Positions 23,601-32,639 of a stretch of DNA of 64,000 bases are shown here, piece after piece. Below the pieces are notes generated by a model. The model made no database searches, had not been told where the DNA came from, and worked only from the letters and a program-made list of their open reading frames with translations. Made by a program: the position numbers and the translations under genes. The DNA comes from Streblospio benedicti (lineage: Eukaryota; Annelida; Polychaeta; Spionida; Spionidae): NCBI GenBank assembly GCA_019095985.1, contig CM032663.1, positions 37,813,105 to 37,877,104 on the forward strand, given 5' to 3'. How positions within the stretch are numbered: position 1 is the stretch's first letter; each line of letters starts with the position of its first letter.

Positions 23601-26600
23601 AAATGAAAACGTTTACAAATAGCTGAGCAACAGCCTCTTATTATAGTTTAAAACTGAGTGATAGGGATATGCAGCAGCGTTCTGTGTGGTCATGGGGACA
23701 TCCCTGCTTTGACTGTGGTCATCATCCGCAGACAGCCCACGGATATCCACATTATTGCTGTTGCAGTCGCGTGGCGAATGTGGTCAAATCCTTGCAGTTA
23801 CAGGGCAGATGCGGTCAGAAATACGTTTTTGCAGACACTTTGGGGATCAATGCAGTTACTTTGTGGATGCTTTGCAGTCATAAACAATTGAATGACAGCG
23901 GATCACTCTTGATCCGCATCTACAACAGATTATCACAAGATTCTCGTTGATTATCATTTTTACTTTGATTTTGAAAGAACATGCAGGCATGTTACTTTTT
24001 GATTTAATAAACTCCCATATTGCAGTTATAAGAATCATATTAGAAAAATTATATGAAACTTGTATTCTATAAAGGTACAATACTTACATCACACATAGAT
24101 GTATAGGAGAGCTGTCTTACATGTGATTAGAAGTGCCTCATATTTTTTATCATCATATTCTTTGAAGTCAATTTCATACTAACACTTTCCTTTGTATGAA
24201 TAACTATGAAACATCTTACTATATCTCACAGAGTTTCATTGTCTTATATCAATAAGAGGTGACCACTGTGGTATATTTGAGCCCAGCATGATTCCTTTTG
24301 ATTTCATTGACCATCATTAAGAAGAAGTTATCCACCATGCATACCCTTTATGGAGGTGTTTGCTTTATGTTAAGGAGCCCTTTAATCACCACGCCAGTTA
24401 CATCTTAATGGGAAGTAAAGCATTGTTCCAATAATACCATATCTGTTTGATCTCAGTTGTAGGGATGCTTAAAAATTAGTCTCCTGTATTTTCTAAAATT
24501 ATCTCCTGAATTCACTGTTATGTCATATCATTTAAAATATTTAGTGTTTTTTTTATGCTAAATGTGGACATACATGCGGTTTGTAACAAATAAAGATAGA
24601 TTCCAACATGATTTCCTGTTGATTCTGTTGTTGCTTTGTCTTAAATAAGTTTGAATATACCTCTGCATTCCCCTATCGATAAAATGTTATTAGGAACTCA
24701 GTATTATTTCACTTAGGAGTTATGCTATGCTGTATAATCATTCAAGTACAAGTAAATACTTTTCATAGTGGATTTAAGTGCCATATGAAAACCCTATTCT
24801 AAGGACAAATTAGCTTCAGGGATTGCAAACGATGGCAGATAGTGTTGTCGATATATTGTGGATAATCTGTAATAGTGCAGTCAAATTGCAGTCATTTTCT
24901 CACATAGCAATGCAGTCATGGAACGGATGCGGTCAAAACCTTGTGGTCAAGGTGCGGATGCGGACACAGAAGTGTAATTTGGTGCGGTTGCGGGTAGTAT
25001 ATGGTCGGAATAATGTGGTCGTGCGGCGGATAAACTATACCATAAGCTGACCACGCAGAACGCTGATATACAGGACAGAATATTTTGTATGAAAGGTCAT
25101 AATTTCATATAAACTATATAACAGTTGAACCCATTTATCTTGAACTGTGACAGGAAGAATGTAGGGATAACTCCAGTGAGTGACAATTTACATTACTATT
25201 AGTTTACAAGATAAATTCAATATTATCAAAAATCCAAAATATCTGACAAGTCGTTTTACTTTAATATGACCTTCAAGGTTGAGTTAAAGAGTCCAACTAG
25301 ATGTCCAGAAATGTAAGGCTTCCTGATATAAAATGTGAACATACTGTGTCAGCTGCACAGACGACAGTCTCCGAATCTCCTTCACCAACAGTGCCCACAA
25401 ACGCAGCACACAAATTGTTTGTGTTGAGGGTGGGTGTTGTTGGTGGTGGATCATTCTGGGAGGGCGGATTGCTGTCTGTGTACAGTTTGCCTGGCGAGTA
25501 GGACATCAGTACGTGTACGTTGAAGTCATGTAGCCGGTGATCTACAGTAAATCAGTACTCAACATGTAGGTCTATTTATCCATGGCAGCGTTACCCTAGT
25601 CCAATTGACACCACCTCTACCAGCCAAGCCGCACCTTCCAAATCCATATGGCGATAAAAGGTGATTCTTACGGGTGTTGCAACAGCCTTTAAAACTGCCA
25701 AATTCTTTTAAATTATGTTTTCTCTGTATATTTACAAAGTTAATCTTCACATAACACAATAGTTTCGGCAACTGCCGTTGCCATTTTCAAAATCTCTCTG
25801 CACTAGTCTAGGTCACTCTGCACGACTTCCGATGCCGAAAATCGGATCGTACATGAGAGAGTTGAAAGGCCCCCTCCTCCCTATTCATGACTTGTTTTCA
25901 TGTAGGGGGTGAAGGGGGGAGGGAACTGGCAGAAAGTTGGGCATTCGGGCAAAGGAACACATGAAGGATGTTAATCAGAACCCCAAGGGATCATTCACCA
26001 GAGCAGCTAGAAAAGAATCCCTCACGCAGATCAACGAGATTGCAATTACGTACCATGTTAAGCAGAACAATCATGGGATAGACTGGAAGGAAGTGAGTGT
26101 GTTGGACAGAAAGAGTGACTGGAGGACAAGAACCATCAATGAAGCGATCAAGATACGAGGACAGAAACAGGTTATGAGCAGGGACGAGGGGGCCTTTCAA
26201 CTCTCCCATGTGTATGATCCGATTTTCAGCATCGGAAGTAGTGCAGAGTGACCTTGACATGCGTAAAGAGATTTTGAAATGGCAACAGCAGTTGCCGAAA
26301 CTGTCAATCAATGTAAGATTATTGTGTTGTATGAAGATGAACTTTGTAAATATATATGGATTTCAACACGATAAACACATTCAAGGATATGTTTTCTCTG
26401 TTTGTGTACAGATTTTTGTAAACTTTATATTAACGTCCATACCAAATACTATGGCAATATTGCATAATGTCAATTGAATATTAGTCAGAGAACTTATAAA
26501 GAAATATGTACAAAAACGCGAAGTCTATGGCATTACATGTTTGAGTACATTCTGCGTAAACTGATGGTATGCCCCACTGCCTCAGGAGCCGTCTCTCGCT

Positions 26601-29600
26601 CAAGCAGACACACTCTAAACTCCCACAACAATAGATATTTGTCACATATTATCAAGGCATTAATTATTCCATATATATTGTCCATTATACAATATTATAC
26701 TTATTCATACAGGCAGATCCCCCGCTGTTATACAGAGTGACTCTATCGACTTTGAACCAGTTGCCCAAATCGACGAGCCACCAGGGATTGGGAGCACCCT
26801 CTTCATGATTAGACTTTGTGCACGAGCCTTGACTGCCATCGGGATTTCTGAAATAAACAAATGTAAAATGAATAACTGAATAGGCCATATTGTCAGGGTA
26901 TGAATACGTGGACAAGTGGCGTCACAGATGTGCCGTTTTGAGGACAGCAGAATATCATTTTTCCACACTTTCTACCTAATTGTGGTATCACACTGGGTCT
27001 TTAGATAAATTTGTGTGGCAATAGGTTTCTTCTTTGTGTACTGGTTAGAGTGGACGACTTGCAAACCCGATTTGCCTCCTCTGTGAGTTTGCGGCTGTCC
27101 ACAGCAAACTAACTGTCCCCAGTTACGTAGTACATCTGCCATTAAATGGCCGATTTCAAACAGCGCGTCGCCACTGCTGAATATATCATACATACTGTAA
27201 CCAACTATTGAAGGATTTGCATTTGGCACTATATGAAGTTGTTGAGACAACAACAAAGGCCTAGCCATGAAATGAAAGGTACAGGTACCTATTGGTAATT
27301 AATTACAAATTTTGTAATACTTACGTATCACCATCAGTGGCCAATCCAGCAATTGCCCAGCCAACACTGGCACCCCAATAGAACTCTCCCGATTGATACG
27401 CCGGCCTGCCAAGGGCTATGTTTATCTCTGCAAGCACATGCAATACATGCTGGATGAGGGTGCGTGGACGACCACGGACATGCATTGAGAATATATCAAC
27501 TATCGTAGGGCGTCGTATAGAACAATTGTAACCGTGTTTGGTTACGACGCTGCCGGTGTGCATTGCATAAACACGTCGACGGTCGTCACTTTTTTTTCAC
27601 GGCAGCAGGTTGTTTCCCGACATTGTCATTTGTCGATTCTCGTCTGTTGCATGAAGCAATTTATCTTCTATAACGTTGATGGTAGCAAGTGAAGTCGCCA
27701 GCTTGCAATCTCGGCTAGCCGTGTTCACTAAACATTTAGCAAATTCGGCTGGTCAATTAAGTGATCTCGCCTTCAACGGGTGGTGCTTTAAGAGTGACCG
27801 CAAATTTAACTGGTCATTGTTGCCTTTAGCGAAGTCGGCTGGCTACCTTAAGGTGGCTGTTCCTTGATGTTTAATTTAAAACTGAGTAGGAATGGTGTTA
27901 CATCTATGAGTGCTTGTTTGATTTGTAAATTTAGTGAATGTGAGTATGATTGACCTATCATGATATGATGGTTTAGTTTTAAGAAGAAAAAAACGGTAGT
28001 TTAACTGTGGCAGTATGTATTTTACTTATGATACAACTAATCCTCGGTTTTCACGAGTTTTTAATTCACACTACCTTACCAGTCGCTGTTCATATCTGCT
28101 TACATGTATATAGTGATGGACGATGGATACAACTTTAATATTGTAAGTTAACATAAGCAGTTATGTATGCACAGGATTTTTTTTTTTGGATCATTAATCA
28201 TACAATAAGTCACACATACAATAAGTCACTGTGTCCCATTTTGGCTGTTCACTTACACCATGTGATCGCATAGGTACAGCCAATTCATGGCAAGGGTCAA
28301 TATTTTTATTTTCTTCAATTTATATATTTACATTATACACAATACATTTGAATATCCTTATATAAGGTAAGTATAATAATAAACTATAGAGGAAGAACAA
28401 AAGTACAAAATAATTATATCCTAAAGGAAGAAGAGCAGTATAGAAATTTTGATCTACACTAATCAGTGCGAGGTGATCATGACACACAGTGTTAGTTATC
28501 TAACATGGAAGCGTTCTCTTTTTTCTTTAGCCCCGACCCCCCCCCCCCACCCCCACCCCCAACCGAAAAAAAGTTGATTGAAACATGATAACATCATTAG
28601 GTTTGAAGCTACAAGTCGCCCAATATCAATTATTATCATAAGATGTCTGGATCTATTACCATGTATTATACATGTAGATCTATATAATCTTAATGGTGTG
28701 AGAGTATGTTATACGCTCAACATTTACAATAGTAGACATCCAATCACCATGAAACTTTGGTAAATCATTCTCCACAACCCATAGGTTGCAAAGAATAAGA
28801 TTATATTACGTGAACATGTCCATGTTACGAACATTTTATGGAATTATTCTTCTCAACAGTTGTTTCTTTAGCGGTTGATGATATACAGATACAAGTGACA
28901 ATTGCTATTTAGTTTATTTAATGAACACTGCTATCATATTAGGATACGTTTCTAAAACAATATTCCTCAATTTCATGTTGCATCATTTCCAACAATTCTC
29001 ATTTAGAACAGAAAGCAAGTGTTCATTTCACTAAAATTTACAGACAAGCATTAGTACAAACATACCCTAATTGTGTTTAACCATGTTTACTTTAATCGCG
29101 TTTCTGGGCCTTCTTACAATGGCGTGCTTGTATCAAAGGCCTAGCTTTTATAGAAAGGGGTGTTAGATAATGATAAGGTATTTCCTAAGACAATCATGAA
29201 TTAAGGCTGATAGAAAAGTGTTCTGTATTATGTACAATATGGGGCGTGACTTTTTTTAGTTAAATTAATTATACGTGTACAATGGAGTTAACTTATGACA
29301 TCCTTGTATAAACAGGACTAGGTGTTTGTTATGCATGTATTTCATTAAGTTCTATGTAGAAATGTTGTTACTAATATAATCCCCGCATGATAACACATAA
29401 TAATCAAACATATGTAAATATAGCTAACCTTGTTCCCATTTACATGGCTGAGTACTCTTGAACTCTCTATAACAAATAACATTTATTTTGGGTGTGTACA
29501 TGTATATGTATGAACGTCTTCAGTTCACATAGCCATTCGCTTTCATTTATTTGGGGCTTATCATTCTGCAAGTTTGCTCGACAATCAGCATAACAAAGGG

Positions 29601-30848
29601 TACTTAAGAGACAGCATACATTGGTCAGCCTAACTGCTTCTAATGCTAAAGACCACTGCATCTAAGACTGTGTTAGAACCTTGCCAGTGTTAGTACATAG
29701 TCGGTTAAGGAGAACAATGGGTTATGCAATGACTCAAACATTACAAGCATTACACAGTCATTAACATTCACTCTGCAAACATTTACATTCAGCCTATTTT
29801 GTATACAACAATGGACTTTTCGACTTTTAAATCTGTGCAATATTCGCATCACTATATAATATATATTAAATGGATGAACTTATATAACGTTTTGATCAAC
29901 AGCATTAATCCTATTTGCACTTATATTGACGCAGTCATCAATAGGACTTAGACATATAATCTGCTACACTGACCATTTGGACTGGCGAAATCTCTTAAGG
30001 CACGCATTTAAGGTTAACACATACAGCCGAGGCGACAGCCGAATTCACCAAACATACCAAGGCGAAATCACTTAACATGCAGCCTCGAAGCAGGCGACTT
30101 CACTGACCGCGACCTTAAATCATGCTGGCGAAATCGCAACAAAGCGAAATCACACGGATTCTACGTTAATACAGTACGCATCGTGACGTGTACATGTACG
30201 CAAGATAAATGTTGATTCCACTTCCGACACAGATAACAACTTTCTTCGGGATAGATCCCACAAGTTGACTTGGCCAAGTGTGTTTTCGCCCAAAAGTTAT
30301 AAGTGATGAGCATGTTTGTAAAAACATGACATTGCATAACCATGATTATACAAGATTTGTGAAATATGGTATGCAGCATGTGGTCGCATTTTCTTTTGTT
30401 CTCCGTTCTACTTTTGCTGCTTTATCGCGGTCTAAATCATAATTATGTTGGTCCTAATTAATGAGGATGTGAACCTTTTTACAGCCAATATTTTAGATAT
30501 AATATTAATGTATTTTGGGAAAGAAACTTTTATTTACCCTCTGTGCAATTTGTTCCTGTGTAACCAGGAACACAAGCACAGGTGTAGGAATTCACAGCAT
30601 CTGTGCATGTCCCTCCATTTTCACATGGTGTTGAAGAGCATTCGTTTACATCTAAAAAAATGTAAGGAATATTAAGCACAAATAAAGCATTCCAAATAAA
30701 AGAAATTGACAATGAATTATAAAACAACAGCCACCTATATCACAGCGTGTTCCAATGTAACCAGCCACACAAGCACAGGTGTAGGAATTCGCAGCATCTA
30801 TGCATGTTCCTCCATTATTACATGGTGTTGAAGAGCATTCGTTCTTGT
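14457..30848 (-). CDS. Secreted mosaic protein gene: EGF-EGF-FTP lectin-EGF x4-CCP (partial model)
   Basis: Eleven minus-strand exons join in consistent phases into 442 codons: exons at 30735-30848, 30538-30651, 27325-27427, 26711-26847, 25345-25490, 22792-22873, 22444-22551, 19997-20110, 19803-19913, 17623-17736 and 14457-14639. Domain order is two EGF-like modules, one fucolectin-tachylectin-4-pentraxin (FTP, F5/8-like) module, four EGF-like modules and one complement control (CCP/sushi) module. Such proteins are extracellular. FTP domains bind fucose or other glycans and CCP modules mediate protein contacts, so a recognition or adhesion role is inferred. The start with signal peptide and the end were not found. 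The grouping into one gene rests on strand, order and phase, not on transcript data. Confidence 0.62.
15000..15240. repeat. Dispersed repeat, copy 1
   Basis: This segment is a diverged copy of 36490-36740: TCTTT..ATGC..CATTYAAATAG, then a C run followed by an A run, then GAACATTGTTCCACTTGTG and CATCATTCC-like sequence in the same order. Both copies are on the same strand. No coding capacity was seen. Confidence 0.55.
15245..15415. mobile_element. AGTATTGCAA-rich element end (hAT-like)
   Basis: Repeated AGTATTGCAA and AAGTATTTCAATACTTT motifs end in GTATTGCATCCATCGCTAG. Its reverse complement starts with a (C)AG-GATGG-type terminus typical of hAT transposons. A second copy with the same orientation is at 16770-16893. 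It is probably a remnant of a non-autonomous hAT element; the other end was not identified. Confidence 0.45.
15835..16340 (-). pseudogene. Decayed LINE reverse-transcriptase C-terminal region
   Basis: Read on the minus strand, the segment encodes a DLGAVIDNH-like motif near 16120 and, downstream, [20 protein letters not shown] followed by RRAAKLENG. These match the (L)DYCN.VW.P......(E).VQRRA.KL region after the RT of many LINEs. Several frame breaks separate the two motifs. Only the C-terminal part is left, in an intron of the mosaic gene. Confidence 0.6.
16770..16893. mobile_element. AGTATTGCAA-rich element end, copy 2 (hAT-like)
   Basis: This has the same motif set as 15245-15415 and ends with GTATTGCGCCCATCCCTG. 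Its complement CAGGGATGGGCGCAATAC is a clear hAT-type terminus. The matching opposite end was not found nearby. Confidence 0.5.
16900..17160. repeat. Diverged duplicate of 32640-32880
   Basis: Shared blocks run in the same order: ACTCAC.. GGACAGTCAGCAG, then GACTTAGAAATAT versus GGCTTAGAAATATG, then GTCCACACCARCACAAC.AG. The spacing is conserved over about 200 bp. The second part carries the GTCCACACC motif also found as the inverted end of the element at 32820-33240. Confidence 0.5.
17623..17736 (-). CDS. EGF-like exon (EGF 6 of model)
   Basis: The 114-nt phase 1-1 exon is flanked by TTCTTCTAG and GTGGGC. It encodes a calcium-binding-type EGF start ([10 protein letters not shown]), KNGGRC, NSYTCDC and a CVAGYTG ending with six cysteines. 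The flanking introns share recognisable sequence with those around 19997-20110 and 30735-30848, so these exons arose by tandem duplication of an exon plus intron unit. Confidence 0.85.
17930..18450 (-). pseudogene. Decayed LINE ORF2 C-terminal end
   Basis: On the minus strand the frame pieces read [13 protein letters not shown], a cysteine-containing linker, [15 protein letters not shown] and [10 protein letters not shown]. This is the RxCxxC....HF...C.....R pattern at the end of several LINE ORF2 proteins. At least two stops interrupt it. It lies in an intron and is unrelated to the host EGF exons. Confidence 0.5.
18660..19760. other. Intron of mosaic gene, nothing else recognised
   Basis: AT-rich sequence between the EGF exons at 17736 and 19803 with no domain seen on either strand. 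It follows the LINE remnant at 17930-18450. Confidence 0.45.
19803..19913 (-). CDS. EGF-like exon (EGF 5 of model)
   Basis: The 111-nt phase 1-1 exon is flanked by TTTTTTCAG and GTGAAT. It encodes [28 protein letters not shown] and TYCETG. Compared with its duplicate at 30538-30651 it has lost one codon and the Asp and Glu of the DVNEC calcium-binding start. The six EGF cysteines remain. Confidence 0.8.
19997..20110 (-). CDS. EGF-like exon (EGF 4 of model)
   Basis: The 114-nt phase 1-1 exon is bounded by TTCTTCTAG and GTGGCT. It encodes [29 protein letters not shown] and TRCEIG. It differs from its duplicate at 30735-30848 at five bases, giving four residue changes (Tyr/Ser, Ala/Thr, Phe/Asn, Glu/Asp) and no silent change. 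Confidence 0.85.
21077..21740 (+). mobile_element. CR1/L2-type LINE, C-terminal part with TATTG tail
   Basis: A 205-codon open frame (21077-21694) carries the post-RT region: [56 protein letters not shown], and near the end [14 protein letters not shown] with [10 protein letters not shown]. This is characteristic of CR1/L2-like LINEs. It is 5'-truncated, as most LINE copies are. After the stop comes GGCGCTATATCAAATG and a TATTGTATTGTATTG tail, the same 3' end as the copy at 63357-63548. It is the least decayed LINE piece in the window. Confidence 0.85.
22038..22292 (+). mobile_element. Second LINE C-terminal fragment
   Basis: The 84-codon frame includes [34 protein letters not shown] and [14 protein letters not shown]. 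This is the same post-RT region as in 21077-21694 but from a clearly different LINE lineage. It is truncated on both sides. Neighbouring sequence up to the EGF exon at 22444 shows no more of it. Confidence 0.7.
22444..22551 (-). CDS. EGF-like exon (EGF 3 of model)
   Basis: The 108-nt phase 1-1 exon is bounded by CAATTTTAG and GTATGC. It encodes [27 protein letters not shown] and SVCQIG. It lacks the extra residues of the DxNEC start found in the other EGF exons. It is the first EGF after the lectin domain. Confidence 0.82.
22792..22873 (-). CDS. FTP lectin domain, exon 4 of 4
   Basis: The 82-nt exon begins in phase 0 after CCTTGTAG and ends in phase 1 before GTATGT. It encodes [20 protein letters not shown] and RVFG, the closing beta strands of an FTP/F5-8-like lectin fold (R-Y-V-x-V-Q-L-P-G......L-C-E-V-x-V-x-G in the family). 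Phase 0 fits the end of the exon at 25345-25490. Confidence 0.85.
23170..23545. repeat. Foldback: inverted repeat arms around a discoidin-like fragment
   Basis: AATCATGATCTTAGGTTAAAC near 23176 and CCAATTTTTGAGAG near 23210 recur in reverse complement around 23475-23525, with arms of roughly 70-100 bp. Both arms also carry the ATATTCACATGA segment. Between the arms the minus strand can encode [20 protein letters not shown] and [12 protein letters not shown], resembling the end of an F5/8 type C domain. Part of that frame lies in the repeat arm, so the coding fragment is probably a duplicated relic in the intron between FTP exons 3 and 4. Confidence 0.55.
23675..25065. mobile_element. Non-autonomous hAT-type element (MITE) with 8-bp target duplication
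   Basis: Terminal inverted repeats CAGCGTTCTGTGTGGTCA (23675-23692) and its complement at 25048-25065 differ at one of 18 bases. Flanking octamers ATATGCAG (23667-23674) and ATATACAG (25066-25073) match at seven of eight positions, as expected for a hAT target duplication. Inside, near both ends, are repeats of GTGGTCA, TGCGGTCA and TGCAGTCA, like the subterminal transposase-binding motifs of hAT elements. No transposase frame is present in the 1391 bp. It sits in the intron between FTP exons 3 and 4. Confidence 0.88.
25345..25490 (-). CDS. FTP lectin domain, exon 3 of 4
   Basis: The 146-nt exon is flanked by TACTCGCCAG and GTATGT, starts in phase 1 and ends in phase 0. It encodes [13 protein letters not shown], a Pro/Thr-rich loop, [21 protein letters not shown] and AADT. 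The C...G......C spacing fits the middle of FTP domains. Joined to exon 2 it restores a Cys codon at the junction. The Pro/Thr insert is longer than usual for the family. Confidence 0.75.
25724..26356 (+). mobile_element. Penelope-like element fragment with inverted copy of its 3' end
   Basis: From 25919 to 26251 the + strand encodes the second half of a GIY-YIG endonuclease of the Penelope-like type: [42 protein letters not shown] and [17 protein letters not shown]. The GIY-YIG start and all of the RT are missing. The coding end plus 3' sequence (26185-26356) is repeated in opposite orientation at 25724-25878 with moderate divergence, so two PLE copies lie head to head. The fragment is in the intron between FTP exons 2 and 3. 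Confidence 0.78.
26711..26847 (-). CDS. FTP lectin domain, exon 2 of 4
   Basis: The 137-nt exon follows TTATTTCAG and precedes GTATGA, phase 2 to phase 1. It encodes [47 protein letters not shown]-x-V-D-L-G is the signature of FTP/fucolectin domains, and SCT just before it is part of the same family core. Confidence 0.88.
27325..27427 (-). CDS. FTP lectin domain, exon 1 of 4
   Basis: The 103-nt exon is bounded by GCTTGCAG and a perfect GTAAGT donor, phase 1 to phase 2. It encodes [14 protein letters not shown], then [17 protein letters not shown]-x-A-L-G-x-P-A-x-Q-S and A-x-D-G-D/N-T are the opening motifs of FTP and F5/8 lectin domains. Phase 1 fits directly after the EGF exon at 30538. Confidence 0.85.
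27440..28440. other. Intron sequence, nothing recognised
   Basis: No domain was recognised here on either strand. The stretch 27690-27850 contains a degenerate repeat of GAAGTCGCCAGC / AATTCGGCTGG / GAAGTCGGCTGG. The same words recur, as complements, at 29985-30150 (GGCGAAATC, GCCGAATTCACC). Confidence 0.4.
28465..29428. repeat. Direct duplicate, copy 1 (pairs with 31360-32213)
   Basis: The roughly 960-bp segment starts at GTGCGAGGTGATCATGACAC and ends at GTAAATATAGCTAAC. It recurs in the same orientation beyond the N gap. Copy 1 carries an 81-bp stretch (28627-28707) and a short stretch near 29345 that copy 2 lacks. Other differences are scattered. A C-rich tract of about 30 bases is at 28530-28562. 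No coding capacity was recognised. Confidence 0.9.
29430..30500. other. Non-coding, no gene recognised
   Basis: It holds degenerate GGCGAAATC/GCCGAATTCACC repeats at 29985-30150, related to words at 27690-27850. No domain was found on either strand. Confidence 0.4.
30538..30651 (-). CDS. EGF-like exon (EGF 2 of model)
   Basis: The 114-nt phase 1-1 exon is flanked by TTTTTTAG and GTAAAT. It encodes a full calcium-binding-type start [29 protein letters not shown] and TNCTEG. Unlike its duplicate at 19803-19913 it keeps the Asp, Asn and Glu of the calcium site. Confidence 0.85.
30735..30848 (-). CDS. EGF-like exon (EGF 1 of model)
   Basis: The 114-nt phase 1-1 exon is flanked by TTCTTCTAG and GTGGCT. 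It encodes [29 protein letters not shown] and TRCDIG with six cysteines. It is the most 5' exon recognised. Exons for a signal peptide, and possibly more EGF modules, may lie in the gap at 31222-31321 or beyond. Confidence 0.85.
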
Positions 30849-31221
30849 CTAGAAGAAAATAATCAAGAGCTAATGATGCATAACAATGCATGTGTGTTGT
30901 GTACTGAAAAATACACTTTCAAAAATATCAAAATGTATTTCTATTTGGAACATGTTCTATTATCCCTTTCTTTGGATATGTAGTTAAAATTGTTGTGTGA
31001 AAAATATATCTTTTCGCCCTTGTTTTTTATTTATTGCCATAATACAATAATATATTGATGAATAGCAATGATATAATGCTTTTTGACAAAAGGTCACATA
31101 TATTGTCATATAATAGTGTGACTGGTAGATTAGAGGAAATAAATCTTTAAGCTTCTCTCTCCCAGACATATTATATAAATCATAATATATATTGATAATT
31201 TTAAAACAACTCTATTTAACA

Positions 31222-31321
31222 NNNNNNNNNNNNNNNNNNNNNNNNNNNNNNNNNNNNNNNNNNNNNNNNNNNNNNNNNNNNNNNNNNNNNNNNNNNNNNN
31301 NNNNNNNNNNNNNNNNNNNNN
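31222..31321. other. Scaffold gap (100 N)
   Basis: Exactly 100 N, the usual filler for a gap of unknown size. Sequence left of it duplicates 19768-20482 and sequence right of it duplicates 28465-29428, so the assembly broke at repeated sequence. Confidence 0.99.
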
Positions 31322-31359
31322 TAATCATATTAACATCTTCAGTCCACGAAACATCGCAA

Positions 31360-32213
31360 GTGCGAGGTGATCATGACACACAGTGTTAGTTATCTAACAT
31401 GGAAGCGTTCTCTTTTTTCTTCACCCCCGACCACCCCCACCCCCAACCGAAAAAAAGTGGATAGAAACATGATAACATCATTAGGTTTGAAGCTACAAGT
31501 CGCCCAATATGTTATACGCTCAAAATTTACAAAAGTAGACATCCAATCACCATGAAACTTTGGTAAATCATTCTCCACAACCCATAGGTTGCACAGAATA
31601 AGATTATATTACGTGAACATGTCCATGCTACGAACATTTTATGGAATTATTCTTCTCAACAGTTGTTTCTTTAGCGGTTGATGATATACAGATACAAGTG
31701 ACAATTGCTATTTAGTTTATTTAATGAACACTGCTATCATATTAGGATACGTTTCTAAAACAGTATTCCTCAATTTCATGTTGCACCATTTCAAACAATT
31801 CTCATTTAGAACTGAAAGCAAGTGTTCATTTCACTAAAACTTTACAGACAAGCATTAGTACAAACATACAATAATTGTGTTTAACCATGTTTACTTTAAT
31901 CGCTTTTTCTGGGCCGCCTAACAATGGCGTGCTTGTATCAAAGGCCTATCTTTTATAGAAAGGGGTGTCAGATAATGATAAGGTATTTCCTAAGACAATC
32001 ATGAATTAAGGCTGATAAAAAAGTGTTCTGTATTATGTACAATATGGGGTGTGACTTTTTTAAGTTAAATTCATTATAAGTGTACAATGGAGTTAACTTA
32101 TGACATCCTTGTATAAACAGAACTAGGTGTTTGTTATGCATGTATTTATGTTGTTACTAATATAATCCCCGCATGATAACACATAATAATCAAACATATG
32201 TAAATATAGCTAA
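31360..32213. repeat. Direct duplicate, copy 2 (pairs with 28465-29428)
   Basis: A near-identical copy of 28465-29428 with two deletions relative to it. It starts within 40 bases of the N gap and ends at GTAAATATAGCTAAC. It may be a true tandem duplication or an unmerged second haplotype. Confidence 0.9.
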
Positions 32214-32639
32214 CGATGATAGTGATGTTTTGTGAACATAGCATTTTCCACACAGTTAAGTGTTTTACGTTTACTTGCATTCATTTAATGCCCAATTAAC
32301 TAGTAATGTTCTTTTTCTTTACTGATGATAGGACTGTTAGAACTTTACTGTTAGAAATGATAAAACACTTTACCAGTTGTAAACTAAAAGCTTGCTATGT
32401 TTGCAGCATTTATTCATATTGATTTCATACGAATCCATACTTTTAAGGTGTCTACATTTGATAAGATTTATTTGTCTGTTGAATTTCTCAAAAATCGGCT
32501 AACAGAGTTAATGATGTCTCGGCTCTGTAACACGACCGATATCGTCAGCGTACCTGACGATCAGGTCCGTAAACAAACTTTTGTGCACCGGAATTTTGAC
32601 GATATCGACGGCTGCCAGAGCAGGATTTGTGTCGAGAAA

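Larger units (their letters stand above)
30503..31221. repeat. Exon-pair duplication, copy 2 (pairs with 19768-20482)
   Basis: This contains the two most 5' EGF exons recognised in the mosaic gene and their introns. It ends exactly at the start of the 100-N gap, so the copy may continue in missing sequence. See 19768-20482 for the comparison. Confidence 0.9.
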
